A stretch of DNA of 15,100 bases from Rikenellaceae bacterium (GTDB lineage: Bacteria; Bacteroidota; Bacteroidia; Bacteroidales; Rikenellaceae). Position 1 is the first letter of the stretch, and each line of letters begins with the position of its first letter. A program made the translations under genes and the position numbers. A model generated the notes under the pieces. It was given only the letters and a program-made list of their open reading frames with translations. It was not told where the DNA came from and made no database searches. This document shows positions 1-7,781 of the stretch, in pieces. The stretch is from NCBI GenBank assembly GCA_020859875.1, contig JAJBVJ010000066.1, positions 1 to 15,100 on the forward strand, in the 5' to 3' direction.

Positions 1-683
1 CTTATATGGACTCCTGCGCCGCGTCTAAAGAGCAAGGCGGGTTTATCTTCTGGAACCATCCCGGATGGGACTCACAGCAGCCCGACACCACACTTTGGAT
101 GGCCGAGCACTCGAAAATTTACGACCTGGGATATATGCAGGGAATAGAGGTAGCCAACGGAAAGAGTTATTACCCGGAAGCTCACCAGTGGGCCCTCGAC
201 AGGAACCTCACCATGATAGGCAACTCCGATATACACCAGCCCATTCAGACCGACTACGCCTTTGCCCGTGGTGAACACCGCCCGATGACCCTTGTATTCG
301 CAACGGAGAAAAAAGCCCGTGCCATCCGGGAAGCCCTCGAAGATCGCCGCACCGTGGTTTACTACGAAGATAAACTTATCGGCGAGGAGAAATACCTAAG
401 GGAGATTTTCGAGAAGTCGATCGACACCCTGAACATAAGAAAGACCGCAACCCGGATTCACATCACCATAAAGAACAACTCGGAGGTACCATTCCACCTG
501 GTGAAGAGGGAGCAGGGAAATAATCTGGTCTATTTCCGCGAATATACCGTAAAGCCGCACTGCCAACATACCGTAACGCTCAAAAAGACGGAGGATATGA
601 CCGGCGGGCGGATGAAATTCGAAGTAACCAACCTGCTTACAGCACCCGGTAAGGGTCTCTACTGCGAGATCGACATAGAATAA
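1..683 (+). CDS. PHP-type metal-dependent phosphodiesterase, Sb-PDE-like (3' part only)
   Basis: This is the C-terminal ~227 residues of a protein whose frame is open to the left edge. The ATG at position 6 is probably an internal methionine, because the codon before it is also in frame and the visible part begins mid-domain. Numbering from that ATG, NHPGW (His18), GIEVANG (Glu48) and GNSDIHQP (Asp75, His77) match the late metal-binding motifs of PHP-superfamily phosphoesterases. The wording around them resembles the Sb-PDE phosphodiesterases common in Bacteroidetes. Residues ~145-225 form a beta-rich C-terminal domain without recognisable motifs. The family hydrolyses phosphodiesters using several divalent metals; the substrate here is unknown. 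No T-rich terminator hairpin separates it from the SusC gene 138 bases downstream, so co-transcription is possible. The PHP fold is likely; the Sb-PDE subfamily is moderately likely. The N-terminus, including any signal peptide, lies outside the window. Confidence 0.8.
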   Translation, partial: YMDSCAASKEQGGFIFWNHPGWDSQQPDTTLWMAEHSKIYDLGYMQGIEVANGKSYYPEAHQWALDRNLTMIGNSDIHQPIQTDYAFARGEHRPMTLVFATEKKARAIREALEDRRTVVYYEDKLIGEEKYLREIFEKSIDTLNIRKTATRIHITIKNNSEVPFHLVKREQGNNLVYFREYTVKPHCQHTVTLKKTEDMTGGRMKFEVTNLLTAPGKGLYCEIDIE

Positions 684-821
684 TACAAGCGCAGTTTATT
701 AGCCGGCACCGAAGCATATACGCGCTTGGCTGAGGTGAACCTATAATCCGTTCCCGGATATTCCCGGGGACAGGTTGGCCGGCTATTGCTCGAATTTAAA
801 CATTGCTGAATTGCAAAAAAT
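684..821 (+). promoter_or_regulatory. Structured intergenic leader before the SusC gene
   Basis: This 138-base gap precedes the operon. It contains an 8-base inverted repeat, TAGCCGGC at 700-707 and GCCGGCTA at 778-785. Inside it lie AACCT/AGGTT (738-742/772-776) and a small TCCG-TTCC-CGGA hairpin (747-758). A second repeat, CAAGCGC at 686-692 and GCGCTTG at 722-728, crosses the first, so the two stems could form a pseudoknot or be alternatives. Neither is followed by a run of T, so neither is a classical terminator. An A-rich stretch (815-820) just before the ATG at 822 fits a Bacteroidetes translation start. The repeats are seen directly; any regulatory role is inference. Confidence 0.35.
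775..805 (+). promoter_or_regulatory. Weak candidate promoter for the SusC operon
   Basis: TTG at 775-777 is followed after 19 bases by TAAACATTG at 797-805, an imperfect form (one base too long) of the Bacteroidetes -33 TTG / -7 TAnnTTTG promoter. Transcription would start around 812, leaving only about ten bases before the ATG at 822. If this is the true promoter, the inverted repeats to its left would act as DNA elements rather than as a leader RNA. The match is poor and no better one was found in the gap. Confidence 0.25.
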
Positions 822-3800
822 ATGATCTTCATACAAACATATTCATCCATTAAAGAATCTGCGGCGAATATTTCCCGTTTGGCGGTGATCGTACTCCTGA
901 TGACGATTATTCCCTTTGGGATCACCGCCCAGACCCGGCCGGTGACGGGCGTAGTTATGGAAAACGGCGACGGGCCCGTACCGGGAGTGGCCGTAGTGAT
1001 AAAAGGAACCGTAACCGGGGTGGTGACCGATAAGAACGGGATTTTCCGGATATCGGCAAAACCGGGCGACATCCTAACATTCCAATGTCTCGGTTACCAC
1101 CTTACGGAGGTAACGGTCGGGCAGGAGTCGAATCTCGAAGTGGAACTCATCCCCGAGAGCCGACAGATAGATGCCGTGGTGGTAACCGCCCTCGGCCTTA
1201 CCCGCGAACAGCGTTCCCTGGGATATGCCGTCACAACGGTATCCTCGGAGGAGCTCGGGAATGCGGTCTCGAGCAACTGGCTCAACAATATGTCCGGTAA
1301 GGTGGCCGGACTTAACTTCGATAACGCCGGAGCCGGCCCCGGGGGGTCGATAAGGGTTACCCTGCGCGGAGAATCCTCCCTCTCGCACGACAATAATACG
1401 GCCCTTTTCGTGGTTGACGGCATACCGATCAGCAGTGACATGACCAATTTCGGGGGTTCTTCCTACTCGAGTCTCGACGCTCCGGTGGATTTCGGTAACG
1501 GGGCAAGCGACCTCAACCCCGACGACATAGAATCGGTAACCGTGCTCAAGGGGCCGTCGGCTACGGCACTCTACGGTTCGAGGGCGGCCAACGGTGCGAT
1601 CATTATAACCACGAAGAAGGGGCGTGTAAATAAGGGCTTGGGTGTCACGGTTTCCTCGGGTATATCGTTCGAACAGGCCGGGTACTGGCCCGACTTTCAA
1701 AACGAGTACGGTGCCGGCAACGGTAACGCCTCCAACAGTCCCGCCTCCAACGGCAAAGATGCCAGAAGATATTACAGTTTCTGGACAGTGGGGCCGACCC
1801 TCTCCGACGACGGGCAGAATTACCCTCGCCTTCAATCGCGCTACGCTTTCGGGCCGAGGTACGAGGGACAGATGTTCTACACCTACGACTCCTATGACTG
1901 GGACACCGACACATTCACAAAACAACCATGGCGGCCGTACGACTGGTACAAGGGATTTTTCCGTACCGGGGTTACCTACACCAACAGCATTTCTGTGGAC
2001 GGCAATAACGGTAAGGGAACCTCCGTCCGCATATCGGCAAAGGATGTACGGAATAACTGGATCGTGCCCAATACCGGTTATACCTCCCAGAACTTCAGCC
2101 TCTCGCTTAACCATGAAATTAACAAGTGGATAAAGGTAGGCGCCAAAGTCACCTATTACCGCAAGGATTCGGACAATCTTCCCACCACGGGATACAGCCA
2201 GGCATCCCCGCTTTACGCATTGATGTGGACGGTGACCAGTGCAAGCACGAAAGACCTTTATAACGAATGGGCTTCGGGCCGCATCCCGGAAATGATCGCC
2301 TCGGGGGACGGGGGCAAATTGATAAACAACGGAACCGGTTCCGCCCGTTCTGAAAACGCATACTGGCTGGCCTACGAAAACCTCAATACTCTCGACCGCG
2401 ACAGGGTCTACGGGAACTTCTCGGTCACGGTCGATTTCACCGAAAACCTGAGTCTGCTCCTACGGTCGGGTATGGATATGAACTACGACTTCGCGACACA
2501 GCGCAAGCCGCAATATACCAACGGGTATAACGACGGTTTTTACCGTGAGCAGTCCACATCGAAATTCGAAATGAACAACGATTTCCTGCTCAGCTACAAC
2601 AGACAGTTCGGAAGGTTCTATTTCAATGCTTCGGCAGGGGGCAACAACATGGTGAACAATTACCGGTTCGAGAGCAAGACGGCCGAGAAACTTTCGACCC
2701 CAAATGTGTTCCAGCTCCAGAATGCGGCCACCACACTGATATATAAGAACACCCGCCGCAACAAATCGATCAATAGCTTTTACGGGCTTGTCTCGGTGGG
2801 GTGGGACGATACGTACTATGTCGACCTTACGGCAAGGAACGACTGGTCGAGCACGCTCCCTCCGGGTAACAACTCCTATTTCTATCCTTCGGTGAGCGCA
2901 AGCATCCTGCTCGATCGGGTTTTCCGACTTAAAGAGAGTGCTCCCTGGATCGAGATGCTGAAAGTGCGAGGATCGTGGGCGAACGTAGGGAACGATACCA
3001 ATCCCTACAACACCCAGGAAGTATATCTGAACGGAACTTTTTCCAGTTCCTATTACCTTCCGACTACCGAAAGGAATCCCCATCTGAAACCCGAGAATGT
3101 GGAGAGCTGGGAAGCCGGTCTCGATCTGGTGATGTTCAAAGGGCGCTGGTCGGTCGACGCGGCCTTCTACACGGCTTCGACGACCAACCAGATAATCTCA
3201 TCGCCCATCGACGGGATTACCGGTGCGAGGTACAAGGTCATCAATGCCGGTAAGGTTACTAACAAGGGTGTGGAACTGGCGACGACTTTCCAGCCCGTTA
3301 AGACCCGCGATTTCCGGTGGGAGATAAATTTCAACTGGTCGTATAACAAGAACCGACTGGTTGAACTGGCCGACGGGGTAGAGGTATGGCAGGTGAATTC
3401 CGAGACGGTCGGCAGCCGGGTCTATATCTATGCCTATCCGGGCACCGAGCTGGGCCGCATCTACGGATGGGGTTGGGAACGCGCTCCCAAAGGCTCTTTC
3501 TACATAGACGAGAACGGCAACAAGGTAGATTGTGAGGGGCAGGTGGTTGTCAACCCCTCCACGGGAAATCCCGTACTGAATACCGAAGACCTCAAGGATT
3601 TCGGAAGCATATATCCCGACTGGAAGGCGGGGATAACCCAGTCTTTCCGCTACAAGAATGTCAATGTCGCATTTACTTTTACCGGGCAAAAGGGCGGCAG
3701 GGCCTATTCGGTGACCAATTTTGCCCTTTCCTATACGGGTAAGCTCAAGAATTCGCTTCCCGGCCGCTACGAAGGACTCGTGCATGAGGGTGTAAACCTT

Positions 3801-4157
3801 AACGGCGACGGAACATACAGCAAAAACACCACCATCACCACCGATATAGTGGACTACTACAACACTTTCGTATGGAACAGGGACAATGCCGAGAGCAATA
3901 CTTTCAGTACCTCGTACCTCAAACTCAGGGAAGTGAATGTGAGCTATTCCCTGCCTTCACGGATATGTGAAAAAACCGGGTTTCTCCAGGGAGTAACCGT
4001 GGGCCTGTACGCCACCAATCTTTTCTGCTGGACAAATTTCCCGCAGTACGACCCCGACGCCGCCTCGATGAACGGATCGTCCATCAGCCGCGGTATCGAG
4101 CAGGGAGCATACCCGATGACACGCACTTACGGATTCAACCTCAAATTAAGTTTCTGA
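822..4157 (+). CDS. SusC/RagA-family TonB-linked outer-membrane transporter
   Basis: The 1111-residue product is the outer-membrane barrel that imports ligands captured by its SusD partner, powered by TonB-ExbBD. The start at 822 gives a signal peptide (hydrophobic residues ~17-33, probable cleavage after GITA, residue 36). Residues ~40-112 form the carboxypeptidase-D-regulatory-like N-terminal extension typical of SusC proteins. The Ton box reads DAVVVTALG (117-125). The plug follows at ~130-267, with LFVVDGIPI (195-203) and SVTVLKGPSATALYGSRAA (238-256). The remainder is the 22-strand barrel with a terminal phenylalanine, as in typical outer-membrane proteins. Length is normal for the family and the frame is intact. 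It opens a tight operon, and the SusD-like gene begins 7 bases after its stop. The ligand cannot be told from sequence; the neighbouring phosphoesterases rather than glycosidases are the only clue. Confidence 0.97.
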   Translation: MIFIQTYSSIKESAANISRLAVIVLLMTIIPFGITAQTRPVTGVVMENGDGPVPGVAVVIKGTVTGVVTDKNGIFRISAKPGDILTFQCLGYHLTEVTVGQESNLEVELIPESRQIDAVVVTALGLTREQRSLGYAVTTVSSEELGNAVSSNWLNNMSGKVAGLNFDNAGAGPGGSIRVTLRGESSLSHDNNTALFVVDGIPISSDMTNFGGSSYSSLDAPVDFGNGASDLNPDDIESVTVLKGPSATALYGSRAANGAIIITTKKGRVNKGLGVTVSSGISFEQAGYWPDFQNEYGAGNGNASNSPASNGKDARRYYSFWTVGPTLSDDGQNYPRLQSRYAFGPRYEGQMFYTYDSYDWDTDTFTKQPWRPYDWYKGFFRTGVTYTNSISVDGNNGKGTSVRISAKDVRNNWIVPNTGYTSQNFSLSLNHEINKWIKVGAKVTYYRKDSDNLPTTGYSQASPLYALMWTVTSASTKDLYNEWASGRIPEMIASGDGGKLINNGTGSARSENAYWLAYENLNTLDRDRVYGNFSVTVDFTENLSLLLRSGMDMNYDFATQRKPQYTNGYNDGFYREQSTSKFEMNNDFLLSYNRQFGRFYFNASAGGNNMVNNYRFESKTAEKLSTPNVFQLQNAATTLIYKNTRRNKSINSFYGLVSVGWDDTYYVDLTARNDWSSTLPPGNNSYFYPSVSASILLDRVFRLKESAPWIEMLKVRGSWANVGNDTNPYNTQEVYLNGTFSSSYYLPTTERNPHLKPENVESWEAGLDLVMFKGRWSVDAAFYTASTTNQIISSPIDGITGARYKVINAGKVTNKGVELATTFQPVKTRDFRWEINFNWSYNKNRLVELADGVEVWQVNSETVGSRVYIYAYPGTELGRIYGWGWERAPKGSFYIDENGNKVDCEGQVVVNPSTGNPVLNTEDLKDFGSIYPDWKAGITQSFRYKNVNVAFTFTGQKGGRAYSVTNFALSYTGKLKNSLPGRYEGLVHEGVNLNGDGTYSKNTTITTDIVDYYNTFVWNRDNAESNTFSTSYLKLREVNVSYSLPSRICEKTGFLQGVTVGLYATNLFCWTNFPQYDPDAASMNGSSISRGIEQGAYPMTRTYGFNLKLSF

Positions 4158-4164
4158 CGCCAAT

Positions 4165-5703
4165 ATGAACAAGTTTAAAAGATATGCCTGCATTGCAGCC
4201 CTGGCTTTTATCGCCTTACCGCAGGCATGCACACATAAGTTCGGGGAGTACGACGATAATCCTAACGAGATGCCGCTCTGGTCGCTGCATCCGGCCGGAA
4301 TGATGGAAATGCTCATTTTTTCCGGCGCCGAAGGGTTGCTCAACCGCACTTACCAGTTGAACGGAGAACTGATACAGTACACCGCTTCGGGAACCACAAC
4401 CAACGCGTACCACCGTTACATTATCCCCAACGGGGTATTTACCAGCGCATGGAACAATCATGCCCAGTGGGCCTCAAATGCCCACCATATGATAATCCTT
4501 GCGCAAAACGCCGGGGATAAGAACTATGAAGCCGTCGCAAGGACGATGAAGGTTCTTTACGTTTCGACCCTTACCGACCTTTTCGGCGACATCCCGTATA
4601 CGGAAGCCTTCCGTCTGGACGAAAACATTACCCAGCCCAGGTTCGACCGCCAGGAAAATATTTACCATGAACTGTATGAAGAGCTGGAGCTGGCAAATTC
4701 GCTGTACCGGCCGGGAGAGACCCTGGAGTTCCCCTCTAAAGACCTTCTCTACGGAGGAGATGTGGACAAATGGAAAAAGTTTAACAACTCGCTCTATCTA
4801 CGCCTGCTGATGAGGCTCAGCAACCGCGACGGTGACTTCTGGATCTCGGGCGGCGATAATCCAATGTCGATCAACCATAAGATGCAGCAGATATTCAACG
4901 ACCCGGTCACCTACCCGGTATTCGAATCGGTGGACGATGCGGCCATTCTCCGTTATACAGGGGAATCGCAGTTCGAAAATATGTTCGGATCCTATACCGA
5001 TGCATCGTTCAATGGCCGCAAGATGGCGGAATTCCTGGTGAATGTGATGGACAGGGTGAACGATCCCCGACTCGCCTCTTACGGAGTTCAGAGCGGCGGG
5101 TCATGGACGGGAATGGTGAGCGGCATGCCGACTCAGGAAACCGACAATTCGGGTATAGCAACCCTCAATAAGGATGTGCTCGGGGATTACACTTCGCCCT
5201 ATTCCATAATGCGGTACGACGAGGTGATGTTCATCTGGGCCGAAGCCGCCATCCGCGGGATGATAAGCGGCGGTCAGACAGCCGCCGGATACTATTACGA
5301 AAATGGACTGATGGCATCGCTCGAATATTGGGATTCGGTCGATCCGAACCCCGACCATGCATATACCGATGCGAAAAAGGAGCAGCTGCTCGAAAAGTTA
5401 TCCTTCAACGGCACCATCGACCAGATAATGGAGCAGAAATACGTAGCCCTGTTCTTCGTAGGGTATGAAGCCTGGAACGATTACAGGCGCACCGGTTATC
5501 CCGTGCTTACCATCGGGTCGGGAACGGCCAACGACCATATCCTTCCGCGCAGGCTGGGTTACCCGTCCCGCACTCAGGAGACAAACCCGGTCAATTATGC
5601 CCAGGCGGTAGCCGTGCTTCAGAATACATATATAAACGGTGCGGACGATATGAAAACTCCGGTATGGTGGAGCAGGGCAGCACTCGAATTATCCAAACAA
5701 TAA
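4165..5703 (+). CDS. SusD-like (SusD-like_2 type) surface nutrient-binding lipoprotein
   Basis: The 512-residue product is the substrate-binding lid of the SusC barrel. An N-terminal signal ends in an imperfect lipobox (ALPQAC, Cys22). The body matches the SusD-like_2 branch rather than classic SusD/RagB: LTDLFGDIPYTEAF (~136-149), DKWKKFNNSLYLRLLMRLSNR (~201-221), a helical EVMFIWAEAAIRG stretch (~353-365), QKYVALFFVGYEAWNDYRRTG (~424-444) and a C-terminal MKTPVWW (496-502). It is full length with no frameshift. Spacing of 7 bases after the transporter stop implies translational linkage. Acidic residues a few positions after Cys22 (GEYDD) may contribute to surface export. The family assignment is firm; the ligand is not known. 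Confidence 0.96.
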   Translation: MNKFKRYACIAALAFIALPQACTHKFGEYDDNPNEMPLWSLHPAGMMEMLIFSGAEGLLNRTYQLNGELIQYTASGTTTNAYHRYIIPNGVFTSAWNNHAQWASNAHHMIILAQNAGDKNYEAVARTMKVLYVSTLTDLFGDIPYTEAFRLDENITQPRFDRQENIYHELYEELELANSLYRPGETLEFPSKDLLYGGDVDKWKKFNNSLYLRLLMRLSNRDGDFWISGGDNPMSINHKMQQIFNDPVTYPVFESVDDAAILRYTGESQFENMFGSYTDASFNGRKMAEFLVNVMDRVNDPRLASYGVQSGGSWTGMVSGMPTQETDNSGIATLNKDVLGDYTSPYSIMRYDEVMFIWAEAAIRGMISGGQTAAGYYYENGLMASLEYWDSVDPNPDHAYTDAKKEQLLEKLSFNGTIDQIMEQKYVALFFVGYEAWNDYRRTGYPVLTIGSGTANDHILPRRLGYPSRTQETNPVNYAQAVAVLQNTYINGADDMKTPVWWSRAALELSKQ

Positions 5704-5714
5704 CGATCGGATAT

Positions 5715-7775
5715 ATGGAAAAAACAATCTCATACAATAACAGGTTATCGGCTGCATTATATACGATACTATTGTGCCTGGGAGGACTCTTAACGGGATG
5801 TACCGACGATGACGACGATCGGGAAATCTATGCATATCTGAATGCGGAAAATACCCTGCTCGAATTCGATGTAGCGGGCGGCGAACAGCAGTATGAATTC
5901 TACTCCAACCTTCCGCATTGGGAGTTATATGTCGATTATTACACCGAGGCGGACAGCTGGGTGGATGTTTTCGAAAGCAAAGGGAGTGGCGACGGCCGTT
6001 TCACCGTCACGGTCGAAGCCAATGCCGACCATGCATTCCAGCGACAGGCACAGGTGCAGGTCGTCTCGGCCGGTAAGGTATACGCGGCTATCGACATCAC
6101 CCAGAAGGCGGCTGCTCCCTACATTAAACTCGATATGCACGGTATGGAAGAGATATATGCCGGTAACCGTGGTGCCACCAGGACCATCAAACTGGACACC
6201 AACGTTCCATACCAGGTGCAGGTTCCCGCGGATGTGGACTGGGTTACAGCCGGAGATACGGACGGCACGAACCAGGATTTGATTATCGCTCCGACCGACC
6301 GGAACGGAGAGAGACAGGCCCGGGTGAAGTTCGTAATGGTCGGTACAGGATACGAAACGGTAAATACCGAAATCCTCGTCACACAGCTCGGAAACGAGAT
6401 GGATATTCAATATGCCGAAGAGACGACCATAGGGGAGGTGCTCTCCGCTACACCCGCCAATACGATTATCGACCGGAATATCTTCGTGGAAGGATATGTG
6501 ATAAGCGACTACCGTACCTGTAATTTCGAAGACAATGTTATGATCGTCCAGCAGGGTGACAAAGGTCTGTGGATAGAGTTTGCCGACGACCAGGAAAATA
6601 TCTTCGAACCCGGCACAAAAATGCAGCTACACCTGACCGGCTATCCGCTTATTTACGAGACGGCGACAGCTCGAACGAAGATAGTGGGTTTCTCGGGGAG
6701 CGAATCGGTTATCTCTTCCGTGGCTTCATCCGGAATCGAGCCGATAATACTGGACGATCCGGGCCAGATCGAGAATTATGAAAATGTCCTGGTCAAACTC
6801 CCGTCCGTGGAGTTTGCGGTACCCGTGGGAACCTATGTCAATTCCTCGGAAGTGGAATATTACACACCCGGGAATGCAACGAGCCTTGCGGAAGCGGACA
6901 CCCCGATGGAGAGCTGCCATATCCTGCGGGATGCTCAGGGAAGGACGGCTCGGCTTTACACGTCGTACCGTTTTACCGAGAAATTCGTCCGGCTGATGCC
7001 GCAGGGTTCGGGGCCGGTTACCGGCATTGCGGTAAAGCGCATCCGCGGCACGGCGGTCGAGACTGTACTCAGGCTGCGCAGCGACGCGGACAACGGAGTC
7101 TCCACCGACCCCTCGACGGCACTTTCCCGCGAGGTGGTACGCTTCGGCCCCTATGCTTCTTTAGACAGGATGACAACGATTTATCCCGATGCGGGCACCG
7201 GTAATATAAAAAATTCACATACCGGAACCGTAGACTCGGGCACCAGCGACCAGCGCATGTACTGGTCGTGGAGTTTCTCCCGCGTTGCCCCGGCCACCGG
7301 CATAGGAAACTACTATATGGGCATACCGGGAATCGTCAGCAACGTGAATGTCCAGAATGTGAGCCTGAATTGCCAGATATGGTGGAATGCCACCGGATCC
7401 TCCATTACGGATCACCAGGGCGAAGCATGGATAATAACGACAAGTACGGCCGGGACGACCAATCCCCTTGTGCTTTCTTTTCTCACTTCGAGCTCGCAGA
7501 CCGGCCCGAAATTCTTTGCCATCGAGTATGCCGACGACGAGTCGGCGCCCCTCGCCCAGTGGAAACACATCGCAAATTATACCGCCCAGGACTGGAACAG
7601 CAATTACCAGCTCATCCAATACCACTTCCCATTACCGGACGATATAATAGGGCGCGACAAGGTTGTGATAAGGATGCGCGTAACGGAAAACAAACAGGCC
7701 CGCAACGAAAATGCCATAGCCTCCGGCGGGACGAACCGTATAGGCTACTGGGCTATTCACGAACTAAAGAATTAA
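5715..7775 (+). CDS. Surface lipoprotein with two BACON-like domains and a DUF5689-like OB-fold region
   Basis: I place the start at 5715, 11 bases after the SusD stop, because it directly precedes a signal peptide with lipobox LLTGC (Cys29). An in-frame ATG at 5664 would overlap the SusD gene and add 17 unneeded residues. After the cysteine comes TDDDDD, which resembles the acidic surface-export signal of Bacteroidetes lipoproteins. Two BACON-like beta-sandwiches follow (~41-131 ending in DITQK, ~137-227 containing DVDWVTA and ending in LVTQLG). Next is a region resembling DUF5689 (~232-457: TTIGEV, FVEGYVIS, GLWIEF, ENVLVKL), then a ~210-residue beta-rich C-terminal domain (~473-686). No catalytic motif is visible. 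Position and architecture suggest a surface substrate-binding or scaffolding protein of the SusCD system, in the place SusE/F proteins occupy elsewhere. Domain names come from pattern memory; the C-terminal domain is not identified. Confidence 0.85.
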   Translation: MEKTISYNNRLSAALYTILLCLGGLLTGCTDDDDDREIYAYLNAENTLLEFDVAGGEQQYEFYSNLPHWELYVDYYTEADSWVDVFESKGSGDGRFTVTVEANADHAFQRQAQVQVVSAGKVYAAIDITQKAAAPYIKLDMHGMEEIYAGNRGATRTIKLDTNVPYQVQVPADVDWVTAGDTDGTNQDLIIAPTDRNGERQARVKFVMVGTGYETVNTEILVTQLGNEMDIQYAEETTIGEVLSATPANTIIDRNIFVEGYVISDYRTCNFEDNVMIVQQGDKGLWIEFADDQENIFEPGTKMQLHLTGYPLIYETATARTKIVGFSGSESVISSVASSGIEPIILDDPGQIENYENVLVKLPSVEFAVPVGTYVNSSEVEYYTPGNATSLAEADTPMESCHILRDAQGRTARLYTSYRFTEKFVRLMPQGSGPVTGIAVKRIRGTAVETVLRLRSDADNGVSTDPSTALSREVVRFGPYASLDRMTTIYPDAGTGNIKNSHTGTVDSGTSDQRMYWSWSFSRVAPATGIGNYYMGIPGIVSNVNVQNVSLNCQIWWNATGSSITDHQGEAWIITTSTAGTTNPLVLSFLTSSSQTGPKFFAIEYADDESAPLAQWKHIANYTAQDWNSNYQLIQYHFPLPDDIIGRDKVVIRMRVTENKQARNENAIASGGTNRIGYWAIHELKN

Positions 7776-7781
7776 CCCCAT

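Noticed and set aside
1074..2114. 346-codon minus-strand open frame inside the SusC gene
   Set aside because: It lies antisense to an unmistakable SusC coding sequence. Its product is rich in Arg, Val and Gly with no domain motif, as expected when GC-rich codons are read on the other strand.
5664..5714. Upstream ATG that would lengthen the BACON/DUF5689 lipoprotein by 17 residues
   Set aside because: It overlaps the SusD gene by 40 bases and places polar residues ahead of a good signal peptide. The ATG at 5715 fits the lipobox geometry and operon spacing better.
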